From NCBI GenBank assembly GCA_003488655.1, contig DNKW01000058.1, positions 1-6,006 of the forward strand: a stretch of 6,006 bases of DNA. Direction: 5' to 3'. Under the pieces are notes generated by a model. The model saw only the letters and a list, made by a program, of their open reading frames with translations. It was not told the DNA's origin and did no database searches. The DNA is from Candidatus Altimarinota bacterium. GTDB taxonomy: Bacteria; Patescibacteriota; Gracilibacteria; BD1-5; UBA2023. Of this stretch, positions 1 through 6,006 are shown one piece after another (positions within the stretch are counted from its first letter, which is position 1; every line of letters starts with the position of its first letter). The position numbers and the translations under genes were made by a program.

Positions 1-195
1 TGAGAAATGATGAGAAAAGTGGATTATACGTAATTTTCAAAAAAATCCACTGGAAAATTATTTTTATCGCCCATTATCCCATCAATCATATATTTTCAAT
101 TATTCATAACGACGCCGTATTTACTCTATGCTAAGAATTTCGGAGGCACTTTCTTTCGTATTTCCGACAACCCGGAGAGTATTATGGGTTTTGAA
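1..195. other. Apparently non-coding left edge
   Basis: I see no convincing gene here. With UGA read as glycine, two plus-strand frames are open from the left edge (2-109 and 3-134, both ending in TAA), and a 27-codon minus-strand frame lies at 24-107. None has a recognisable motif or a ribosome binding site, and they overlap one another, so I treat them as chance openings in AT-rich DNA, or at most the tail of a gene starting outside the window. The stretch contains the interlocking inverted repeats at 18-60 and the first AGAGTATT copy at 176-183. Confidence 0.5.
18..65. repeat. Two interlocking inverted repeats followed by a T run
   Basis: The first pair is AGTGGATT (18-25) with AATCCACT (44-51); the second is TAATTTTC (31-38) with GAAAATTA (53-60). 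Both are perfect 8-bp pairs. The left arm of the second lies in the loop of the first, and the right arm of the first lies in the loop of the second, the order of an H-type pseudoknot or of two competing hairpins. TTTTTAT follows at 61-67. The second hairpin plus T run could be a weak rho-independent terminator for a gene entering from the left on the plus strand. The pairing is seen directly; any function is inferred. Confidence 0.4.
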
Positions 196-223
196 TTGAT
201 AGAGAGGGCGGGTATTTTATAAA
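196..223 (+). promoter_or_regulatory. Probable promoter P1 for the small plus-strand gene
   Basis: TTGATA (196-201) and TATAAA (218-223) are separated by 16 bases, and each differs from the sigma-70 consensus at one position. Transcription would start near 230, about 105 bases before the GTG at 337. The -10 box lies inside the perfect palindrome at 213-226. Confidence 0.5.
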
Positions 224-226
224 ATA
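213..226. promoter_or_regulatory. Perfect 14-bp palindrome over the P1 -10 box
   Basis: TATTTTATAAAATA equals its own reverse complement and covers the -10 hexamer of P1. A dimeric repressor bound here would block P1, but an A/T-only palindrome of this size may also be accidental. Confidence 0.3.
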
Positions 227-237
227 GAGAGTATTGT

Positions 238-264
238 TTGACTTCTTAAAAAATTCATTACAAT
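238..264 (+). promoter_or_regulatory. Possible second promoter P2 for the small gene
   Basis: TTGACT (238-243) and TACAAT (259-264) each match the sigma-70 consensus at five of six positions, but the 15-base spacer is short. The start would be near 271, leaving a leader of roughly 65 bases before the GTG at 337. It lies between the second and third AGAGTATT copies. Confidence 0.4.
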
Positions 265-323
265 GGGAAACCCTTGATAGAGTATTATCGGGAACAAAAA
301 AGTTATTCATCAAAACCAAAACA

Positions 324-330
324 AAGGGAG
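324..330 (+). promoter_or_regulatory. Ribosome binding site deciding the GTG start at 337
   Basis: AAGGGAG sits 6 bases before the GTG at 337-339, a good Shine-Dalgarno match at normal spacing. It is the reason for preferring this start over the in-frame TTG at 274, which has no such sequence and lies within a few bases of the P2 start. Confidence 0.6.
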
Positions 331-336
331 AATATC

Positions 337-468
337 GTGGCAAAAATAATTAGAAATATTTTACAAAATTTCCGGCGTCAGGCAGAAAAAAAAGAGGCAG
401 AAAAAAAGGTTTCCGCATACCTGAGTACCCAAAGCCCCGAGGAAAAAGCGGCACGATCGTACTGCTAA
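337..468 (+). CDS. Small basic, charged protein of unknown function (43 aa)
   Basis: I do not recognise this gene. It starts at GTG (337) behind a good Shine-Dalgarno and ends at TAA (466-468). The product begins MAKIIRNILQNFRRQ, an amphipathic-looking basic stretch, followed by a Lys/Glu/Ala-rich segment (residues about 16-25) likely to be helical, and ends in a single Cys. There is no signal peptide or membrane segment. It contains no in-frame UGA. Two promoter-like boxes precede it and a strong terminator follows about 60 bases downstream, so a short transcript from about 230 or 271 to about 561 is plausible. Such a unit could encode a small protein or be a regulatory RNA in which this frame is incidental. 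It converges on the methyltransferase gene at 604-1251. Confidence 0.45.
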   Translation: MAKIIRNILQNFRRQAEKKEAEKKVSAYLSTQSPEEKAARSYC

Positions 469-530
469 CCATTCGCAAGTATCAACCTATCTTTCCTTCG
501 TGGGAAATGATGGCTGAACAGCACATACAT

Positions 531-561
531 AAAAAGACTACCTCTCGTAGTCTTTTTTTTT
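531..561 (+). terminator. Rho-independent terminator, probably bidirectional
   Basis: GACTAC (536-541) and GTAGTC (547-552) form a perfect stem around the loop CTCTC, extended by A-T pairs to an 11-bp stem (531-541 with 547-557). Nine T residues follow on the plus strand (553-561). On the minus strand the stem is followed by five T residues. It sits between the convergent genes at 337-468 and 604-1251 and can serve both, more strongly for the plus strand. Confidence 0.85.
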
Positions 562-603
562 GGATTATCTCCCATTGAATAGAAAAATACTTCTCAAGGA
601 GGG

Positions 604-1251
604 TTATTTTCGTTTCGCCAGAATCATCACGTTCGTTTTGTCGACTTTATCATGAACACAAACCGAAAAACCCTGATCTTCCATCTTTTCGACGAGCGTG
701 TCAAAGAGTTCTTTGGAATTCGTTTTGATCATGGTATTGAAAATAATCTGACCGCTCTGGGAAAGGATGCGGGAAATATGCTCCCAGAAAACGTCCGAAT
801 AGAACTTTTCCGGCACTTTGTTATCGATAAAAAGGTCGATGATAATAAGTCCGTATTGTCCCTGTTCTTCTTGAACATACCGATAAGCATCCGCGCAAAC
901 GATCTCGGTGTTTTTATAAGAATCGAGTCCGAATTCTTTTCGGGCTATGTCTATAATCACCGGATCGAAATCAACCGCTACGATCCTATTTTTCAGATGT
1001 AAGTCATTTCTCACGATGTCTATCACCGATCCGCCACCGAGTCCGAGAAGGAGAATGTCTTCATCTGCTTTCAATAGTACCTTTTTCAGGGCAAATCGCA
1101 TGATTCGATGGAGCGATCCGAACGAATAATTTGCATGATCCGTATTCAGGAGCTTCTTTCCATCTACCAAAACAACTCTCAGTGTCCCATTATAGAGCGA
1201 TACTTTGCTCGTCACAAAAGGATAGAGATAGCTGAGAATTTTTTGGAGCAT
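604..1251 (-). CDS. SAM-dependent methyltransferase, spermidine-synthase-like family
   Basis: The 215-residue product has a class I Rossmann methyltransferase core. The glycine loop GLGGGS is at residues 70-75, the acidic ribose-binding strand AVDFDP at 92-97, CADAY at 119-123, and IIIDLFID at 136-143, followed by VPEKFYSDVFWEHI, a pattern typical of spermidine-synthase-like proteins. The N-terminal YNGTLRV and NYSFGSLHRI segments resemble short stand-alone members of this family seen in Bacteroidetes and Patescibacteria. It is shorter than typical true spermidine synthases (about 280-300 aa) and I see no clear polyamine pocket, so substrate and reaction are unassigned; a methyltransferase role is as likely as aminopropyl transfer. 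It is probably cytoplasmic, with no signal peptide. Start is ATG with no clear Shine-Dalgarno; stop is TAA. No in-frame UGA occurs. A probable promoter lies just upstream, after the giant gene's stop codon. Confidence 0.8.
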   Translation of the reverse strand: MLQKILSYLYPFVTSKVSLYNGTLRVVLVDGKKLLNTDHANYSFGSLHRIMRFALKKVLLKADEDILLLGLGGGSVIDIVRNDLHLKNRIVAVDFDPVIIDIARKEFGLDSYKNTEIVCADAYRYVQEEQGQYGLIIIDLFIDNKVPEKFYSDVFWEHISRILSQSGQIIFNTMIKTNSKELFDTLVEKMEDQGFSVCVHDKVDKTNVMILAKRK

Positions 1252-1286
1252 ATTTTCTGGAGAAATAAGTATTTGATATGCGGCGT

Positions 1287-1314
1287 AGTATAGGCGAATT
1301 TATTCTGAAAGCAA
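1287..1314 (-). promoter_or_regulatory. Probable promoter of the methyltransferase gene
   Basis: On the minus strand, TTGCTT (1314-1309) and TATACT (1292-1287) are 16 bases apart. The start would be near 1280, giving a leader of about 28 bases before the ATG at 1251. The -35 box begins immediately after the TAA of the giant gene (1317-1319), so the methyltransferase need not depend on readthrough from it. Confidence 0.55.
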
Positions 1315-1316
1315 TA

Positions 1317-4300
1317 TTATCCGTGAGTATTCCCGGCATTGAGGGCGGTTATATTCTCGAACTTTTCCCCCTTTCTGACATGGTTGAAGAATTGGTATCG
1401 AAATGAGTCAGATGCGACCATCTCTTGCTTCGTCGGAAGAAATGATGTATCGATATTGAATCATTGCACTGTTTTTCGAAATTCCCCGTCAGAGAGAAGT
1501 GTATAAATTTCCTTTAAAATCAAGGCATCTTCCCGTGAAAACGAATCATTCCACTCTTTCTTCATCCTAACCGCTTCTTTCGGATCGGTTGCGGTACGGA
1601 TTTTTTCGTTCAATACCAATCTTTCTTTGGTCGCATTAAGAGCGATTTCTTGTACATTCGTCCCAAAATGATGAATTGTCCCGGTAACAAGCATTTCTGA
1701 AGATGCTCCACCAAGATATTTTTCACTCTTTTCGACTTGATCCGTGATGAATTTTACATGTTCCAAAAATGTTCGTGTTCCGTATTCCAAACCTCGACCA
1801 CCCGTTCGATGAAGATTGGCATATTGGAGCCGTTCACCCGTTTTCTCGATAATCTTTGTTCCTTCAAGGATACGATAGAGGTAGTTTTCCGCAAATCCAA
1901 GAACCGTGAATTTTTCACCGAGATTATTCGTAAGATACACCGCGTCCTCGTACCGCCCCATCTGTTCCTTATCGCCACGAAATCCTTCCACAGGTTCATT
2001 GACAGCCCGGAGTACCCCATTCAGTTTCTGGAAATGTCCATTCACTTTCTCATTGATAAGAGAGGCCCCGATGAACTTTCCAACAACATTGCTGTTCGAT
2101 CCGTTATCCAGACGAACAAGACTCAGAAGATATTTGGAAAGCATCTCAAAATCTTCCGAAGAGTGTGTTTTTTTAGAGAGAATGATTTTCGCTTTTTCAA
2201 TGATGGCAATATCTTTCTGCACTATTTCACGATTCTCGGACGGAACCGAGGAAAGGTAGGCTTGAATATCTCATCGTGAAAGCATATTAAGCGCATCATC
2301 AAGCTGTTTCTTGGTGATATATTCTTCACCGAAACCGTACCTGAGATCTTTGAGTCATCGAACCTGAAAATCTCCGTACGAATTGATATTTTTCAGATTC
2401 TGAAGAATTGGCATCGCTTCAAGAGTGCTCTTTGCAACGCGACTTATTCCCTTCTTGAAACTCGATTGTCCATTATCGTACTCATAACTCTCCACGAACA
2501 TAGTACTTCGGATGATATTACGGTTCTGTTCCATCGGAACCGTCATTCGGATAACATCACGATCCACTTTTCATAAAATCGCTTCTGTGGATGGTGTGTA
2601 TGATATATTCTTCAACTTCCCGATAATCCGATCAATATCTTCCAGTCGGAATACGAAGTTATGTCCGGAACGGACTTTCCCTTCCTGAAACATCTCCACG
2701 ATTTGTGTATCTTTTGCAGTTGTTACAGAAGTTTTCAGAAGCTCCTGAAAAAACTCTTTCTTGAGAAAATCGTTCATTCCCGAAACATAGGCAAGATTCG
2801 GATATTTTGCAAAGTGATTCGCATGTTCCTGAGCATATCCAATGATACGAGCACAGAAAATACCGACCGTATCCCCCGGCAGAGTCTGGACATTGATAAA
2901 TTCACGATATTTTGCTAACTCTACAACACTTTCTTTTCGTTTTGTCTTAATCCCCGCGATATAAAGTGAGAACTGTTTTGAAAGATCTGTCGTATCAAAA
3001 TACGGAATCCCAAGATTAATCTTGATAGCTCCAGGATTGAGTGTATCTTCCGACTGCATATATCCAAGCATTTGAAGACCTTTGATTTGGAGGGCATAAT
3101 ACTTTTGGAGGAGTTTCTTATATTCTTGTTGGTAATTTGGAGTATTTGGATCAAGTTTTTCAAACTCTGCACGCTCATAAATCGGAATAAGACGCTTGAT
3201 GGTATGCTCAAGTGTATCACCCCGATTAAGTGAATATTCTCCTCTTGTTTTCACACTATTCGTCGCCTCACGAAAATTGGTTCGGTGCATCAGAGAATCT
3301 TTGGTTGGTTCGATAACCTCGGATGGAAAGAATGTCTGAGTTGAGAGAAGTTCGAAGAGAAAACGTTGTCGTCCCTGTATTTTCTCACGTTCTACAGGAT
3401 CTTTCAGAGTTCGGATATGAAATCCATCACTCATCACCGGACCAGAGATTTCGATACTATCTTCGGGCGTTATTTTGGATTGAGTCTTTGTCCCTTTCTT
3501 CAGTTCTTCCACAATATTGATGGGTTTTCCATTTACCTTCAACTTTACTGCTCCCGCGTACATCGTAAGTCCTTCAAGGATCTGTTTTCTTCCTCCGAGC
3601 ATCATAGCGGAGTTATCATAATCAGCCCGTTGCTGCATAAAATTGAGGAGATAATCGATGACCGATATTTCCTTCTTTACCTTCATCTTCCCCTCATTTA
3701 CAGAAATACTCGCCATATATCCGTTTATTTTTGCAACACTTGCATTATATACAGCAAGGGACTGTACCACCCGATTATTTTTCCCGAGAGTTGCTTCCAT
3801 ATCATCGATATGGATCTCTGGAAGAGCATCGGAAGCAACTCCGAGCCTCGCTTGAATCGAAGCGATATTTTTTCGGGTTTTTTCTCGATTAAGAAAAAGT
3901 ATTTTAAGATAGTTGAAATCATCTTCTGTCATCTTCATCTGAACACGAAAAGCATCTCCGAATTTTCCAGACTGAAATCCTTGAATAATGGTGTCGGAAC
4001 GAGAACCTCCATTCGGTCCAAAGTGTTTTTTGACAACTACCTCGAATCCATCGAACCATGCTTTCAGTTCTGGGTTTTTTCATTCATCAAGACTCTCGAG
4101 AAATGCCTGTTTAGTTTTTCCATGCTCGATTTTCGCCTTCTGAAGCTCTGGTGTAAGTTTATTTATCTGCTCATGCGCTTCCTTTCGAATCTTCTCACGA
4201 TTTTTTTCCTCATTTTTCCCATCCTCTATGTTCTTATTTATCGAAACAATTTGTTCTTCGAGAGAATTCATTCGCTTTACTGTATCGTTATAATGAGTAA

Positions 4301-5759
4301 GGACACTCGATATACGCTTACTACTCAAAAGAAGAGTATTATAAGCATCCGAATTAAAAGACGGGTACTCTTCTGGTTTTTTACTCTGCAAAACTTCTTC
4401 GATCCGTTTCAATCCTTCTGAAACTTTTCGCTTATTTTTCTGCCAATGAACCAAAAGCTTCGCATTTTCATCGTCTACTGGCCAATGAATGATTTTTGAA
4501 AGTCGCATCTTAATGAGCTCTATATTTCCAGAGTCGAAAAGGGATTCCATCTCTTTTCTCAGGGCCATTCGCTCTTCTTCCGTCTTTCCCACCTTAGAAT
4601 ATCCCGTAAGCTTCTTATCGATTGTAAATGTATGTTTTGGAAATTCATCCTTTATATATGTAAGGAGCGTCTTTTTTTCATTTTCATAGATACCTTTCTC
4701 CCCAGCGAGCATCCCCTTAAGACTCGATAGCTCTTTTTCGAGACGTTTCTTATCTCCTCCAAAAGGAGTTACTGTTCCATCTGGATGTACCTCTCCCCAT
4801 TCATGGGCAGAAAATGGAACGGAAGTTGATCCTATGTATCGCATCATATGAGTATTATAGTGCTTCTCTCCTCCAGTGTGTGCCTGATTGATCCCATGAA
4901 GTTGGTAGTTACTGTACCGATAATACACGGGTATGGCTGAATTTGTCGCATTCGGAGTATTCATAAGATACTCATTAAGCTCAACCATTTTCTGAATATA
5001 TTTTGTTTCCTTTCCTATAGAAAGTGGACTTGTCTTTGTACCAAATTTCGACGTATCAAAAAACTCCATGAAATTTGCCTTCCTGATGAATTCATTTTTT
5101 TCATTCCCTTTGAGATTCAGAAGATGTATCGGCAATTCCCATGCATCGATATTTCCCGTATTCAGAAACTTTTTCCAATCGGGTGACATATCGGCAATAT
5201 TGAATGCACTTCGAAGTTCCTGACGATAGTAGTGAGCACAGGAAGCACCTATTTGAAATTTCGGATCTACTTGTCGTGGTCCACCGAGATGAAGCGAAGC
5301 ATGCATATTCCCGAGAAGACCATCATTGAGACGATTCATTCCGAGAGACTGTCGAAATCCTGGGTATATTCGCTCGTTTATTTCTTTACTAAGCACCTTT
5401 CTGTCCCCTTTTGCAACTTTTTCATTCATCACCATCGCCTCCGATATTTTTCGAATTCATGCAATATCTTCCTGAAATTTCTTCGGATCCTTTGGGATAA
5501 AGAGCTCTTCTCAGGCTTTAATAAGCACTTTTGTTCCATTTTTTCCTTTTGACTCAAGATTCTTACCGAGAAGACGATTAAGAGCCAGAAGATCATTATA
5601 ATCGTCAATCCCCTGTTCGTGTGCGATTCAATAAATCGTATCGCCCGGTTTAACGACATATATTTTTGTGTTTTCACGCATAATGTCCCGTTTCTCCATG
5701 AGATTAGGATTATCGAGTTTATCCGATTGGATAAGGGTGTCAATGATATTTTCTGCCAT
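1317..5759 (-). CDS. Giant LysM protein, putative multi-domain peptidoglycan hydrolase, UGA read as Gly
   Basis: With UGA as glycine this is one 1480-residue frame ending at TAA. In-frame UGAs are residues 44, 83, 101, 560, 1063, 1135, 1163 and 1433. Residues about 33-90 are a LysM peptidoglycan-binding domain: YVVKPGDTIYGIA (34-46), closing with IKAGEELFIP, both marked glycines being UGA. Residues about 130-330 hold GASCAHYYRQEL (Cys174), DAWELP (205-210), YYRYSNY (279-285) and NTHMMRYIG (His304), resembling NlpC/P60-type Cys/His amidases. Charged helical and probable coiled-coil stretches follow (about 337-370 and 489-559). Residues about 1080-1325 show FVESYEYDNG (Glu1090), NSYGDFQVRG (Gln1132) and YANLHRTGGRG (1313-1323), a lytic-transglycosylase-like order. 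I see no signal peptide or membrane segment, so export is unexplained. The ATG at 5759 lacks a Shine-Dalgarno; it was chosen because the in-frame TTG at 5819 overlaps the promoter. The single frame and LysM are firm; the catalytic domains are inferred from motifs. Confidence 0.85.
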
Positions 5760-5790
5760 ATGGCGGGTGTGAGGAATAGATATTTCCTTT

Positions 5791-5819
5791 ATCCTAACAT
5801 ATATTTGAAAATATTGCAA
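5791..5819 (-). promoter_or_regulatory. Probable promoter of the giant gene
   Basis: On the minus strand, TTGCAA (5819-5814) and TAGGAT (5796-5791) are 17 bases apart, and the -10 box is preceded by TG-T, an extended -10 feature that can offset the imperfect hexamers. The start would be near 5784, leaving a leader of about 25 bases. An AAAGGAA sequence lies at the predicted start, too far from the ATG at 5759 to act as a normal Shine-Dalgarno. Confidence 0.45.
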
Positions 5820-5820
5820 A

Positions 5821-6006
5821 AAAGTGATTATTCCGTCTCCTCAAGAAGAACACCTAACCAAGCGAGAAATCCTCCGCTCACTCGGATAAAGCTTTATTTT
5901 AAAGGAAAAGAAGCTTACTATTGAGCTCGTTCCGTGGCTCGTTCCATTCAAGGCTCTCAATGAGGAAAATACCCGCCAATACCGAGCGTTAGAACCGACA
6001 AAAAAA
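5821..6006 (+). pseudogene. C-terminal remnant of a site-specific serine recombinase
   Basis: Plus frame 5821-6006 reads TKREILRSLG, then TAA (5887-5889), then SFILKEKKLTIELVPWLVPF and RQYRALEPTKK, continuing past the right edge. This resembles the C-terminal tail of large serine recombinases (resolvase/invertase type) of Patescibacteria, where the usual wording is close to LGSNF-LKDKKL followed by W-L-P and a LEP-containing end. The TAA takes the place of the conserved residue after LG; a TCA serine codon would need only one base change. The catalytic and DNA-binding parts are absent: everything left of about 5821 belongs to the divergent giant gene and its promoter. It is probably a decayed mobile-element fragment. 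A sequencing error at the TAA is possible but would not restore the missing N-terminus. The family call rests on remembered motif wording. Confidence 0.5.

Larger units (their letters stand above)
176..286 (+). repeat. Three evenly spaced AGAGTATT copies
   Basis: AGAGTATT occurs at 176-183, 228-235 and 279-286, with start-to-start distances of 52 and 51 bases, close to five helical turns. The first and third copies share a longer core, GAGTATTAT followed by G or C and then GGG. The copies flank both promoter-like boxes upstream of the small gene at 337. They could be sites for a regulator binding one face of the DNA, or chance in AT-rich sequence. Confidence 0.35.

Noticed and set aside
2..134. 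Plus-strand frames open from the left edge and a 27-codon minus-strand frame at 24-107
   Set aside because: They overlap, have no motif or ribosome binding site, and cover the inverted repeats; chance is more likely, though a gene tail from outside cannot be excluded.
274..336. TTG at 274 as the start of the small plus-strand gene
   Set aside because: It has no Shine-Dalgarno and is almost at the predicted P2 start, whereas GTG at 337 has AAGGGAG six bases upstream.
604..1251. True spermidine synthase (speE)
   Set aside because: Only the Rossmann core and family-typical motifs are visible, the protein is short, and no polyamine-pocket pattern is clear, so no gene symbol is given.
3366..4421. 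A 351-codon plus-strand open frame antisense to the giant gene
   Set aside because: It is Phe/Ile/Ser-rich, has no recognisable motif and lies opposite a well-supported coding frame; it is a shadow.
1317..5759. UGA as tryptophan (code 4) or selenocysteine
   Set aside because: Conserved LysM glycine positions are UGA, TGG supplies tryptophan, and eight UGAs with no Cys-like contexts do not fit selenocysteine.
5773..5787. GGAA...TTCC inverted repeat in the giant gene's leader
   Set aside because: Only four base pairs with a seven-base loop; too weak to call as regulatory structure.
1461..5819. Five separate minus-strand genes (pieces ending at 5628, 4080, 2571, 2355 and 1461)
   Set aside because: All are in the same frame, each ends in TGA, the sequence between them keeps reading as protein, and a LysM domain spans the TGAs at 5628 and 5511.

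Overview
The window most likely comes from a Patescibacteria/CPR bacterium that reads UGA as glycine (NCBI code 25, known from Absconditabacteria/SR1 and Gracilibacteria). On the minus strand, what the standard code splits into five same-frame open pieces is one uninterrupted frame of about 1480 codons once UGA is sense. Eight UGAs fall inside it and the first terminating codon is TAA at 1317-1319. Two of the UGAs occupy the conserved glycine positions of a recognisable LysM domain, which points to glycine rather than tryptophan. The DNA is AT-rich, and both recoded-era genes with clear ends stop on TAA.

Layout, left to right. Bases 1-273 look non-coding: two interlocking inverted repeats (18-60) followed by a T run, three evenly spaced copies of AGAGTATT, and two tandem promoter-like boxes on the plus strand. 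These lead to a tiny plus-strand gene (337-468, 43 aa, GTG start with a good Shine-Dalgarno). A strong hairpin terminator at 531-561 lies between it and the convergent minus-strand gene at 604-1251, a SAM-dependent methyltransferase of the spermidine-synthase-like family with its own probable promoter at 1287-1314. Most of the window (1317-5759, minus) is the giant protein: an N-terminal LysM domain, a Cys/His segment resembling NlpC/P60-type hydrolases, long helical and coiled-coil stretches, and a C-terminal region with a Glu-Ser ... Gly-x-x-Gln pattern resembling a lytic transglycosylase. A promoter-like site precedes it at 5791-5819. From 5821 to the right edge, the plus strand carries the C-terminal remnant of a site-specific serine recombinase, broken by a TAA.

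The giant gene and the methyltransferase gene run in the same direction 65 bases apart, but the promoter between them suggests the latter can be expressed separately. The central inference is a multi-domain peptidoglycan-active protein in a recoded, probably host-attached lineage. The LysM call is solid; the two catalytic-domain calls rest on short motifs and need profile searches. The main hazard is annotation: a standard-code gene caller would report at least five false fragments here.
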